Source: Ceriagrion tenellum
Taxonomy: Eukaryota > Arthropoda > Insecta > Odonata > Coenagrionidae
NCBI GenBank assembly: GCA_963169105.1
Contig: OY720639.1
Coordinates: 98,964,559-99,028,558, forward strand
DNA: 64,000 nt
Direction: 5' to 3'
Part shown: positions 10,916 to 21,946 of the stretch, piece by piece
How the letters are laid out: every line of letters begins with the position of its first letter
Numbering within the stretch: the first letter of the stretch is position 1
Position numbers and translations under genes: made by a program
Notes under the pieces: generated by a model
Told to the model about the DNA's origin: nothing
Seen by the model: only the letters and a program-made list of their open reading frames with translations
The model's database searches: none

Positions 10916-12192
10916 TTTCAGGAGAACAATGGCAACATTTTGGAGCCCTTCTCGAATTGCTGGGGTTTTTCTTGTGAGTTCAGTTTTTAAGAGAGAAAAA
11001 AGCGAAAGTTCACTCACATAATCATTTTATGCCACTGGAAATGGAGGTTTCAGGACCGGACGAAAAGGACAACTGAAACGTTTAAGGATAAATTTACCCT
11101 ACTTGGGTCATTATATTGGTAGCATATTCAACGTGCATATCAAAAATCATAACCATGGGTTTTTCCATTAAATTAACTCTCAGTCCTGTACAAGGGTGTT
11201 ACTAGACTTGTTGGGTAGTTGCCTACGAACAATTTACCTACTATTTACGCTCGATGAAAGGTACCTCTCTCTTTTCTTTTACTAGTGTAAAAGAGCATAT
11301 TTCGATTTCAGTCGCTATATGGCGACAGAGAAATAATCCTCTCGGCCTAAAGATGACAATAAAATCCAATCGTCCGAACCGACGGTATTTTTAGAACCTA
11401 CCGTCTCCGAGATAAGCTCGTAACGTTTTATATTTTTCCAACGACCAGGTTATGTTAAGGGCCAAATTTGTCAACATATCTTTTTGACTCATACACTACG
11501 ATTACCAATCGGTCTTAGATCAAAATGAACTCGGACCGATCTGAAACTTCCAAGCGAGCCGACTCAGATCGCCTGGTTTACGAAGAAGGACTGAAAATAT
11601 CGATAGTGAACAATCGAATCTATCAGTTGAAGCACGATTAATTTGACCCGGTGTATGAACGAGTGAATCGAACCACGGACCTTTGGTGTGTGTGGAGAGT
11701 TGGAAGTTTTCAGCTGCAGTCTGATTAAATAAATTGCCCAAAAGGAGGTAGAATTGCGATGTGCTACGATATCATCAATCTCACATCATTCGATATCTCA
11801 CACGCCTTGAGTAATAACGATTATATTTTGTCTCCCAATGACAACCAAAAGAATATCGAGGAGCGCCACAGACCCGCTTGTTCAGATCGATCTGAAATCT
11901 TTGACTGGCTGAGAAAGCGGAACGAGTAGGCCCGATCTCTATTCTCTGATCGATCCCACTAGCGCGTTACACTTCCCCTACCGAGCCGATCCATTCAGAT
12001 CGATCTGACTAGATTAGCTGTAGTGATAGTTTTCTTCCATTCCGGTAACTTTTATGCTCCGATTCCGCCGACATTTGATTCGACGATTCTTGTTACTTTT
12101 GTGCAGTTGACGACATCAGTTTCCACGCTATGGAATTAGTTTTAAATTCGAAAGATTCGGGCGATGTTTCATGGAACCGGAACATCACTCGC
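10916..12192. other. Unassigned stretch with GATCGATCTGA-like motifs
   Basis: No coding support. The block 11510-12010 repeatedly contains CAGATCGATCTGA or close variants (about 11530, 11885, 11997), often palindromic. It may be a degraded DNA element, but I could not find its ends. Confidence 0.35.
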
Positions 12193-12344
12193 AAATCAAA
12201 AACAGAGCGAATTCTACAAGTAAAATATTCATGACGACCTAGTTTTCGCTTGTTACAGCATCATCAGTTGATGATGCAGTGACAAACGGAACCTAGATCG
12301 TAATAAATATTTTACTCGTGGAATTCGCTCTCTTTTTTGATTTA
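12193..12344. repeat. Imperfect foldback hairpin
   Basis: Left arm 12193-12268 and right arm 12270-12344 are imperfect reverse complements (AAATCAAAAACAGAGCGAAT against ATTCGCTCTCTTTTTTGATT), with CATCATCAGTTGATGATG at the centre. It may be a small MITE. No coding signal. Confidence 0.7.
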
Positions 12345-12683
12345 TCGATGGATTTTTTTCATCTGAAAAAATGATATTATAACAATCAATTAATATCGTA
12401 ACAGGAGTGGAATAATGTGCCCAAACTTCTCTGCTGTCGTTATCCCTATCTATTACGCAAACCGGTCCAGAAAGGCAATGCTCACAGATACTGCCCTGAG
12501 ACTGCACTCCATCAATTAAAACTGGTTATTGAGAGCACCAGAGTGTTTTAGAAGGGTTGACGATCGTGTGCTCGGTCGCATGGGGCGAATTTTATCCGAA
12601 GAATTGAGGAATTTTATTCCGGCGTTACTCATTGCATTATTCGTAACTTATTCTCAGAAGTATTCCATAGTATATTTTCTTAA

Positions 12684-13246
12684 TTAAGGCAGTTTGAGCG
12701 AAACATCATTTTACCTAGAAATCAATGAATTTGGTCCACTTTAAAGAAATATGTCTCAACCTTCCAATGACACCAAAAATTGAATCCCTTACCCGATTAC
12801 TTTCAGAGATATTTATCTAAAAATACCAGCCCTTTTACATGGGAAATGGTACGTGTATACACTCCAAAGAGACTTCATTTAAAAAATGAGGAATTTCTAA
12901 CACCTAGATCTCGTCAAAAAATCAAGTGTGTAGTTTGTAAGTTTTCTAAACTATTTTTGAAAATTTATCATTTTTTTTCCAACAGTAGGTTCTATGATAT
13001 CACAAAATAAACCTTCCGTTTTGAAGAAGTTTCAATCGTACCGCGCGCGCGAAAAAAATGAGTCAAGTTAGAGACATTTTTAGATATTTTCATTTGATTA
13101 CAATGTCTGTCATATAAAACTATATTATTTCACCATTAATGGTGCAATATTTAATTCATATGTCCTACATCAGGTGAAATTAAAACGTATAATTCGAATA
13201 TGGTATTCATTATAACTAGGGAACTATCTCGCTCAAACTACCTTAA
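12684..13246 (+). mobile_element. TTAA-target MITE, copy 3 (intact ends)
   Basis: TTAA at both ends (12684-12687 and 13243-13246), termini TTAAGGCAGTTTGAGCGAA and CGCTCAAACTACCTTAA. At 563 bp it is in the same orientation as the copy at 6784 and opposite to that at 8443. Only short chance frames inside. Confidence 0.83.
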
Positions 13247-14229
13247 CGGACATATCAATGAAAATATTTTACTGACCACCTTAGCTTTAGAGGACGCCGT
13301 AAAAATCATAAAAGCAGGCACGATTCAGGATATTTCTCTTTCTCTTCACTCAAAGACTCAAAATTTTATTCCTCTCCTGCCTTCGCCTCCCTTTTTTTAA
13401 AAGCTGCTCATTGACTTCTCATGATGGATTACGGGGTATTACTTCCCTGATATTTTCTTTCTACCCATTTTTTCATGAAGGATTTCCGTTTGGATTTGCC
13501 CAAACATTTTTTTGCCAAAAACTTTCGCCCTGCCCTGCCTTGGAAAAAATTTTTGTGATTGGGACAACTTTTCTGCAACTTTCGAATCATTACGTACAAG
13601 TTCTCTCATTCATATGAAACTGCAATTAATGATGGATAGTTAAAAATGAAGTTAGCGCAAACTTCGGCTTGTGCCAACTCCGAAACAATGAAAGGCAGAA
13701 ACTTGGCGAGGAGTTACAAAGTTATCCACCAGCGGGTTCATCGCTCTAGTTTCTGCGTGAAATTGGCACAGATTGTTTCTTCTTTTTTATCAGAGCCTTG
13801 GCGAGATTAAAGACTTCCTACTGGCTGATAGAGAAAAAAACGAGCTAAATTTGAACAAATATCCAGAAAATTGAATAGACTTGGGTAGGATCATTTCCTA
13901 ATCATTCCAGTTTTGAAAAAAACAAAGTCGAAGACTCATACCCCGCGTAACTAAGAAAACTTCATTGGTAATTAGTTGAGTCAGAGTAAATTATTCTCCT
14001 CATAGGAGTCTATAAAAATAATTGCCAACTGTACCTAGGCTCTTGAATAGCGTTTACTGTTCGAAAAGAAAAGTAAAAAATGTAGTGGCAACCTCCAGTT
14101 CTTTTTCCTTTCAGTCTAGAATTATTGAGATTATTATACCCCTACGTTGAGTATTTAACTTTATTCTAAACAAAGATGTACTGAAATTAAATTTAGGGAA
14201 TAGTTATAAAAATGAACGAGTCAATAAAA
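13247..14229. other. No recognisable feature
   Basis: AT-rich; no gene, RNA or shared repeat recognised. Confidence 0.45.
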
Positions 14230-14945
14230 AACTACATTTTTGGGCAGGTGTTTCGGGTCTCCCCGCGGGCTAAAAACCTCCCTCTCAGCCTCATGCTCTC
14301 GCTTATTACCAAATTGGAGGAAGTAGTGGGAAAAGGGTCAAGGAAAGGGAAGGGTTAGCGAAGCACAATCACTGGGAGGCCGACATTATGAGGCGGATTG
14401 ACATCAAAAGGACGACAATGGGCCCCCGCCTCCCCCCATTAGGGCATTTTTGGGCAGCGGATTCGGGCATCTACTCCCGCAGGGTAACTACCTCCGGCTC
14501 GGCAGGAAGCTTTCGCTTAAATCCGAGCGTGGGTGGTAGTGGGAAAAAAGGAAAGGGGAGAGAAGGGAAAGTTAGTGAGCCACAACCCCTTCGAGGCCGA
14601 CACCAATGAGGCGGATTGAGGTCAAAAGGACCTCAATTGGGCCTCCGCCTCCCCGAAGTATTCGTATTAGTTTGGTAACCCAAACAACTGAGACGAGTAG
14701 CCGTCGGTCTCGCTTCCGCGAAAAACCTACCTCACATCTTTGAGAACCGGAAGAGCCCGTTGCCCAAAGATTTGGGATTAGGTGTCTCCCTGGCTCCCTT
14801 TCCGGGTAGACGCCGTGCGGTCTGCCGGAGTACGTCATCAAGTCGGGGACCACCGGACCCATGGAGGGTCAATTCTGGTCAAAGCGTGGGTACATCCCTT
14901 CTCTCAGTAGTCCTCGTCTACCCATGCATTTTTGGGCAGTGAATT
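14230..14945 (+). repeat. GC-rich tandem repeat, period about 210
   Basis: The motif CATTTTTGGGCAG occurs at about 14234, 14446 and 14927. Between the first two, the block GAGGCCGACA..ATGAGGCGGATTGA..TCAAAAGGAC repeats at about 14376 and 14595. The units are GC-rich and diverged. The 73- and 96-codon frames here are by-products. Confidence 0.7.
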
Positions 14946-15125
14946 TTGACACCACCGTAAACTGCGTAGGACTAGGGTTTCACAAAAACGTACCTTGGTT
15001 CCTGAAAACTGGAAGAAGCACAGCCATCGCAGAAATTTGACAGTGCCAAACCACGATCAAATTGACAAACAGTAGCAAGGCAACTCTGCCAATTTGTGAC
15101 GCGATCACAGTGCCGGTGAACCACC

Positions 15126-16245
15126 ATACATCTACATTCACATATTACCTTGCGAGCCACTACATGGGTGGGTGGCAGGGATTGTTAGAACACCAGCCGT
15201 GTAAAGCTGGATTCACATGGGTGTGGAATCTGCGGAAACGGCGTGTCTGCGGAAATTTATCTAGCCAATCACAGAGGAGTGGGCGGAGTCTGTTCCGCAG
15301 ACTCCGTAGGTTAGCTTTCCTACATAAATTGTCTAGTGCTGTCATTCAATGAAGGATATTGTTGTTTTCAATTCGCGCTAGCTGATTTTCGACTGTTTCT
15401 GAGGGGTATGACGTCTCATTCCGCCCGCGGAAAGGTAAAAATAAGAACATTTTGTGTCCGCACGTTTTGCGGGTTTAAGCTCCGCCCCCAACGGAACAGA
15501 CTCCGCTCACTTCCTCTGAAATTGGCTAGATGCATTTCCGCAGACACGCCGTTCCGCCGATTTCGCACTCATGTGAACCAAGCTTAAAGAGGTAAGGGAT
15601 AAGGTTTTCGGAGGTAGAATGGTGATGTGTATAATGGGAGTGTGTTTAGTGGAGCTCAATTTTTATTGTGGTCGCTTATTGTTCGCATTAAGAACGAGTC
15701 TTTGTACATATCTGTTCGGCAATGTACCTCTCTTATTTTACCGCTTCTGTCAGACCTAGAGATGTAGTGAGGCGTCATAATAATATTCCCTGGGTCGCTC
15801 TGAATCACATGAGTTCTGAATTTCTCGAGCAAACTGAGCCTAGCGTGTAGCCCCGAATGTCTAGGGGCTCCCACCCGAATCCCTCTTAAAGTCGTGAAAC
15901 ACTATGTGCTTGCTCGCAGCATTTAACAAAGTGTGCTGCTTTTCTTGGTATTTAATTAATTTTTTTGTCAAATCTTTATGGCCAGGGTCCCAAATGCTGG
16001 CGTGAAATACTGTGTTCGCTCGTAGCATTTTTTAACGAAGTGTGCTGCTTTTCTTAGTATTTTATTAATTTTTTTTGTTAAATCCTTATGGCCAGGGTCC
16101 CAAATGCTAGCGGCTTATTCAAGGTTTGGCCTAACCGGAGCGAAGTAGCATCTCTCTTTTACCTTTTCATCCGAGGACCTTCCTTTTATACGCTTAACAA
16201 AACCTAGTTTTTTAAAATGCAGTGCCACATATTCTTCGTATGTGT
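15126..16245 (-). mobile_element. CR1-like LINE 3' portion, interrupted by a MITE
   Basis: Read on the minus strand: LGFVKRIKGRSSDEKVKERCY, PVRPNLE, then IWDPGHKDLTKK, FVKKCYE, and later ARLSLLEKF, PHYISRSDRS and KIREVHCRTD before the family 3' UTR. Frameshifts and stops occur. The piece GCCAGGGTCCCAAATGCT and what follows is duplicated in tandem at 15981 and 16091 (period 110). A Harbinger-like MITE splits the 3' UTR at 15205-15584. Confidence 0.82.
15205..15584. mobile_element. Harbinger-like MITE with TAA target duplication, nested in a LINE
   Basis: Inverted termini of roughly 95 bases start AGCTGGATTCACATG on the left and AGCTTGGTTCACATG on the right (reverse complement), and share the TGTCTGCGGAAAT and GGAGTCTGTTCCG blocks. 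TAA flanks both sides (15202-15204, 15585-15587). Removing the element and one TAA restores GTGTAAAGAGGTAAGGG, which matches other copies of the LINE 3' UTR. The 3-bp TAA suits PIF/Harbinger; that class is inferred. Confidence 0.85.
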
Positions 16246-16309
16246 GTTCCCCACTATATATCAGAAGTTGAGGTAATTCCAAGATATTTAACAGTATCTG
16301 AAAATTTTG

Positions 16310-16690
16310 TTTCTTCCACCCACAGTATAAGTATGGCATACTAGTAAAGGCGGCCAGGTAAGTTTTTGGAAGACATAATAGAACAGATAGTGTGTCAGCA
16401 ATGTTAAAAGCGCTTGGATGGGAACCACTCTGACTCAAGACGACAGGTGAACAGGCTATGTGAGATGTTTAAAATAGTAAAAATTGGAAAGGGCTGGGAG
16501 GAGCTATCGGAAAGAGTTGAAAACTCAAGTTAAAAAGGCAAAAGGACCAAAAATTTAAACCAAAATATACGCGGTAGAAAATTAACGCGTCGAAAAACTC
16601 CTTCCTCAAGGCGTGGAGTATAAAGTGAATTACAAGGAGATTTCTTGAGGCCCTTACCTGATTCTGTAAACAAATTAAAAAGGAAGATAA
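16310..16690 (+). mobile_element. Second LINE family (GRHxRTDSV), C-terminal fragment
   Basis: Plus-strand translation gives AAR-stop-VFGRHNRTDSVSAMLKALGWEPL, then frameshifted text matching the piece at 41740 (MYKIV..KGWEEL). This is the tail of a different jockey/CR1-like reverse transcriptase. It lies head to head with the LINE at 15126-16245. Confidence 0.7.
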
Positions 16691-17469
16691 AATATGGTTT
16701 ATAATAATTTTCTGGTATATGCGTGAGTGTATATAAATATATATAATGCACTGAAACATAATTTATATACATACTCGTGTACATATATTAATATACATAT
16801 AACATTCACACATATCCCAGAAAATTATTAAAAACCATACTTACTCTTCCTTTTAAATATACAGAACCAGGTTCTGTACTATAATGGTATTGGATATATT
16901 TAAGGTTTTAGAATGTATTTAGGGTAACAAAGTGCCATAATCACTACCACCAGATCAGCGCATTATTGCAATGCCTGCAAAAATTAAAAAAAAAAATTAA
17001 TTAAACCCATAATGAAGTGAGCAGGATCAGCTGGATTAAGAGTTCAGAGGCGGATTCAAGCGTTGACAAATGGCTTCAGAGTGCTTCCAAGATAATGGTG
17101 CAGTTAACGAACTAGCGGCCACTTTGTAAATATCACCAATGCTGTTTTGGAAGGAAAATCACGTGACCAAAGAAGTCATGATTATGGCCTTTGTTTAAAT
17201 TATGCAATCGCGAAAAAAAACTGCGCACTTTTTATTTCTGAGCCAAATCAGTATGTTTATTTTGGACGGACTCTAGCTAGATTCGATCCACTTTCTCCTC
17301 GAAATTCTCTGCGCAATCCTATCAGGAACTCGCTGCGAGAGTATTCCTAGGAAATGGGACTGCGAATCTTATTCGGGAGCGGCTGGATGCGAGGCTAACT
17401 CATCCTCCGAGGAAGTTCAATGGCGCATTTCCCCGTGATGCTTGAACCTAACAAATTTTTTTACTGCTC
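16691..17469. other. AT-rich stretch with TATA/TACA microsatellite
   Basis: 16725-16805 is rich in TATATA and TACATA repeats. A short imperfect inverted pair (GGTTTATAATAATTTTCTGG near 16694 and CCAGAAAATTATTAAAAACC near 16817) flanks it. Nothing else recognised. Confidence 0.4.
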
Positions 17470-18400
17470 TCAATGGTGAGCCCACTCTTTGTGTTCAACG
17501 CCGAGAAAGTGGCTTTTGACCAGTTGTGACGTGACCATCGAAATGCGGAGTGTCTTTGACTGATTTGTATAGCAAGCGAATAGGAATTGTGAGTCCGTTA
17601 CGGCGTCCTAGAAGTCTACAAAGGTTTTCTTCGAAAAATATGTGCGTCATTTCTCCGATCTTCAAACAGGACTGCCATTAGTGTTTGCGAGTATTTTTTT
17701 TATTTGTTGAGGGAGTGAGTGGAATATATGAAGAGTTCACTGTGGTTCCCATCGATGACGGTCATCGCCAAGGTTGTTGGAAGGAGTCCGTAATGTTAAA
17801 TGTAGTTCCATGCGTAATAACGAGCGGAGGGATGCCTATCCGATCGTTTACAGAAGTGTTCGCCCGTCTTGGACGTCTAATTGTGAAGGACTATTTGATA
17901 CCTGCTCATGTATGTATACCACTACTTGCGATACCGCCACAGCAGACGTTGGCCCGCATTGAAACGGGTAACGTGTGATCAGGCGCTTTCGCTATATTCT
18001 GTAGAATATACTAGTTTCCCCAAATGGCAGTGTTCTATCTTCATTATACACGACGTTTCGAGAATTTTCCCTGTCTTCCAACAAGCGAACACTATACTTT
18101 CAACGCCAAGAAACCCATTTAGACCCATCTTGACGTGATCATCGAAATACGAAGTGACTTTGGCTGATTTGCATAGTAAAGGACAGACGCCCGGAGGGAA
18201 ATCGTGAGTCCTCCACAGCGTCGTAGAAGTTCACTAAGGTTTTCTTCGAAGGAGGTGTACGTCAACCCTCCTATTTTTAGAACAGGACCGTCATCAGTGT
18301 TTGCGAACATTAGTTTTTTTATTTATAAAGGGAATTAGTGCAATATATGAACAGTTCACTATATTTCCCATCAATGAAGGCCATCGCCAGGCATCCTTTT
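17470..18400 (+). repeat. Diverged tandem repeat, period about 605
   Basis: CAACGCCGAGAAA at 17496 and CAACGCCAAGAAA at 18101 start parallel blocks that share GTGACGTGACCATCGAAAT, GGTTTTCTTCGAA, CAGTGTTTGCGA and the segment up to ATGACGGTCATCGCCA (AATGAAGGCCATCGCCA in the second unit). A further related piece (CGTTCGATCGTC, TTCGTCCGCCCAAGG) lies near 26220. Origin unknown; no coding support. Confidence 0.65.
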
Positions 18401-19102
18401 TAGGGTAGAATTGCAGTTACTATTCGCGTGTGTTATTTTTCAGTGATATTGAGCGCATGAGTGAAATACAGTACACAGATATTTGACGCGTTTTGAAAAT
18501 GCCAGTGCAATTGTAATCTAGAAATACGCGCTCCTCTACAAATTATTTGAAGCGTAATACGTTGCAATGATACTCGTGCTTTTTGTCGTTCCAAATAGCG
18601 TTCTTTCGATCGGTGTTTCAGCGGGCTGAGGAATAAAATAAACTATCAAATTGATTTTGCTGTTTGTGCTCTCACAGTCGTTAAAGCAGCGGGCAAGTGT
18701 ATGAATGGCGTCGGAGTTCCATCGGTCACCTGACTAGAGATTCGGCAGCTGGTGTATGCCTTCTCCTACCTTCATTTGAGCGATGATCTTCTTCTGATTG
18801 GCAGCATTCATTACGACCATTCATCCAAAGACAGCATGGACTTGGTGGCAACGGATACAATGGTGCTGAGTTGCTGCAAAACCGGACTTGGATAAGGTAA
18901 GTCAAAAATATTGTGCACTGCGTTTCCCACACGGTGTCTCTTTTTTTCTTGTCGTATCGTATTATCACGTTATACAGGGAACTATTGATCATCGCGTTTC
19001 CCGTCTTTGATGAATGTCTTGAGACAAACGCTAAAACAAACAAGAAAACTAAGATACAGAAATACTCTATAGATGAACACATTTTAAAGCGTGATTTTCG
19101 GA
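18401..19102. other. No recognisable feature
   Basis: Mixed-composition DNA; short frames only. Confidence 0.4.
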
Positions 19103-19418
19103 TTAGATTGGATTATTGTGGAGGCGACCGACAGCTAAGGTTATTTGCGCCATAGGGGAAAGACAAGGGAGGAAGGGTGGATGGAAACCCAGTGTTGACA
19201 TTAGCTTGCTCTTAACGAAAGGCGCCAAGGGTACCTCGGTTAAACGTCTCATCCGACAGATGGAGTACTGTACTTGAAGTGCCCTCCTCGAGACACTCAA
19301 GTAGGAGTCGAGTTTTCTTTGAATTTTATCCTCCTCTACAGAGATTTGAACCCTGGCCGCCCGTATGGTTGGCCAGTACACTAGCCACCAAACCAACCCG
19401 ATCCCCCACGTGATTTTC
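19103..19418 (-). mobile_element. tRNA-derived SINE
   Basis: On the minus strand a tRNA-like head carries a box A (TGGCTAGTGTACTGG, 19387-19373) and a box B (GGTTCAAATC, 19352-19343), the internal RNA polymerase III promoter. A body follows with TCTGTCGGATGAGACGTTTA and CCTTTCGTTAAGAGCA, of a type common in arthropod SINEs, ending in an AATCTAATCC-like tail. Spacing and missing tRNA arms exclude a functional tRNA. Confidence 0.75.
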
Positions 19419-19530
19419 TGTCTGAATCTGTATCGGTCGTTATAACGCATCACAAAAATACACAATAATTCGGTTTCCCACAGAAAGACGCATTTCATCA
19501 GCGAAAATAAAATAATTGAAACCGTTGCGG

Positions 19531-19644
19531 TATATGGAGAGGGCACTACGTCATCAAACTGAAGCCTGACAACCAAAATAACAGCCATATTGTTTAACCA
19601 TGCTCTCTCCTTATTTTCCTATGAATAGCACGACGGAATGGACG
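19531..19644 (+). repeat. Direct repeat, copy A
   Basis: About 114 bases (GAGGGCACTACGTCATCAAA to GAATGGACG) recur at 20381-20495 with roughly one difference per ten bases. Both copies are followed by an ATATCC motif. Probably part of an unclassified DNA element. Confidence 0.7.
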
Positions 19645-20380
19645 AATTAGCGGATGTAATTCAAGAATATCCGACATCTGTTTGAAATTTACGGCAACTA
19701 ACTCATAAAGCATATAATGGCTGCTTAGGGCTATAGATTTCAACAGTTTTACAATAGTTTTCATTGGGAATGCGGATAATTTTTTGTTTAAATGTGCATG
19801 CTGATTTTTAGTAAGTTATCGATGGAAAAAATAGTGAAGTTGCAAATTTAGTACGTTAGCCCGCAAGCGCTATAGGAAAATGAGAGTCGACGAAGATGGC
19901 GGTCTGACTTCAGCTTCCAGCTTTGGTCTGCATAGTGAATCCCCTCTCTATATATCTCAATGATTTAAACCGAGCAATTATAAAATGTAGGATTTAGCAT
20001 TTGTTTTGACTCGCGCAGTCGCTGTAGAACCACCTTAATGGATCCGTGCAAGGGAAAGCTATCGCACGACTCCGTATGTGCGCTCTAAATGCAACGCATG
20101 CTCTCAGTCTAAGTGCTTGAGCATATGACGCCAGAGCGATCATTCGTAATGCGTTACGTGATAGGTATCTGCAGGCAGACTGCCACCCATTTCCATCCCG
20201 GTCCCTTGTTCCGCGGGAGAGTGCAGGGATATCTCTGACTTCATGCACGAAGGTCGCAAGTGTCGACTGATACCGGCGAGTGCAAATGGTAATTACGGCG
20301 AAGTGACTTCGATGAAAGAAAACTCGGGTGCCATTCCATGTCGCGTCCACGGAGACGAAAGAATGTTGAGTCCATTGAGG

Positions 20381-20495
20381 TGTATGAAGAGGGCACTACG
20401 TCATCAAAGTGTAGCCATGACAACCGAATTAACAACCATATTGTTTAACCTTGCCCTATCCTTACTTTCTTATGAATAGCACAACAAAATGGACG
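20381..20495 (+). repeat. Direct repeat, copy B
   Basis: Partner of the repeat at 19531. It ends seven bases before the large foldback element at 20502, which suggests the foldback inserted into this copy. Confidence 0.7.
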
Positions 20496-20501
20496 AAAAT
20501 A

Positions 20502-20950
20502 TCCCAAAAAATAAGCTTTGCAAATTGATTAGAGCCCGGATATAGTGTGTATTTGACAATAAAAAAACTGAAAAGGCAGTGTTCAGTTTACACGTACGTA
20601 ATTTCAGAGTGAGATAGAGTTTTCTATGCGCAATTTTAAATGAAAAATTCTTGAGTGTGCCCACTACGCCTGTGCGAAATGCTTGGGACTGCCGAGCAGG
20701 GATTCGAGCAAAGAGATGATGATGATATCTTCATACATCATCTCTTTGCTCGCCTCCCTGCTTGGCAGTCCCAAACATTTCGCACAAGCGTAATGGGCAC
20801 ACTCAAGAATTTTTCATTTAAAATTGCGCATAGAAAACTGTCCTTCACTCTGAAGTTACGTACGTGTATACTGAATACTGCCTTTCCAGTTTTTTTATTA
20901 TTAAATATATATCCGAGCACTAATTAATTCGTAAAGCTTATTTTTTGGAA
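20502..20950. repeat. Large foldback element (449-bp palindrome)
   Basis: The two halves are reverse complements with scattered mismatches, from TCCCAAAAAATAAGCTTT on the left to AAAGCTTATTTTTTGGAA on the right. The centre is GAGATGATG / CATCATCTC around about 14 loop bases. A transcript would form a stem of about 215 bp, a possible source of small RNAs. The open frames inside read the same DNA twice. Confidence 0.85.
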
Positions 20951-21412
20951 TGCTCCAGAAAAAAACAATATTCAAGCTTCGTATGATAAGAGGAACTACT
21001 TTGCTTTAAGTAAAGGAAAATTTTAATGTGAGCATGAAAAAATTCCGGTTGCCGAATTCAAGATCTTGCACCCTCATCCTCAAAAGAATGTGCCTATGCT
21101 TTAATTTTCTTTCAAAGCGAGTTATTTTCTCTTTGGCGTCCAAAATGATAGCATTTGCAATCTCTCGGGGATTGCTGTCCTTTGGAAAAGAGGCTGTTGT
21201 TGCTTTGAATTCTTTATTTAAAAATTAAGCATGGGTGCACGCGAGGTCAGGTTTCACTCAGTCAGCACTTTAATATGAGTTCAGAGACGTAGAAACTAAA
21301 GCGGAAGAGACAAGTGAATATCTGAACACACTAAAGGCGACTTTACATATGGAAGTCACTTCCATGGCAGTAGCCTTGGAAGTAGATTTTAAGCGACACC
21401 TCGATGTGTAGG

Positions 21413-21695
21413 CAGGGGCGCAACAACGGGGGGTATTGCCCCCCCCCCCTCAAGCACGATTGTGGGGGGCTAGCCCCCCCTCCAGAAATCAGAGGTTGTG
21501 GTTAACGGACACTGCCCGATTTATCCCTAGCGACTCCGCTCTGATTTGGAACACTGCGCAAAATTTTATATGGAGAAGGTGACATTTTATTTGCAGAATT
21601 TCTTCCCCCCCCCCGCCCACGCTTAGTTAGCTTATACAGATTTTTCAAGGAGTTTACCCCCCCCCCCCACGAATCGGGGGGTTGTTGCACCCCTG
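21413..21695. mobile_element. hAT-type MITE, C/G-rich
   Basis: Ends CAGGGGCGCAACAAC and CAGGGGTGCAACAAC are inverted. The flanks TGTGTAGG (21405-21412) and TGTATAGG (21696-21703) form an 8-bp target duplication with one difference. The interior carries several runs of C and G. Non-coding. Confidence 0.78.
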
Positions 21696-21946
21696 TGTAT
21701 AGGCACGGACTTCCATGGTAGTGGTGGTCGATAGTTGTGATAACCAATCGCGGTTGTTGCTTGCGAGGAAATTAGACTGGTTTCTATTTTGCGTGCAAAT
21801 AGCGTATCGATTCTACGATAAAATTGCATCACATCCGGTGGAATATTGGTCACGTGACAGGTAAAAGATATTTAAAATGTAAACAACGAATAAGTTAGCA
21901 ATAGGAGGACTCATTGTTGTTTAGGTACGTAAATACTTATTTGTAC

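Noticed and set aside
19343..19418. A functional tRNA gene
   Set aside because: Box A and box B are present but the arms do not form a tRNA cloverleaf and a SINE body follows.
19103..19588. 161-codon minus-strand frame as a gene
   Set aside because: It runs along a tRNA-derived SINE and repeat DNA.
20655..20927. Frames within the foldback
   Set aside because: The same palindrome read twice; near-identical peptides occur on both strands.
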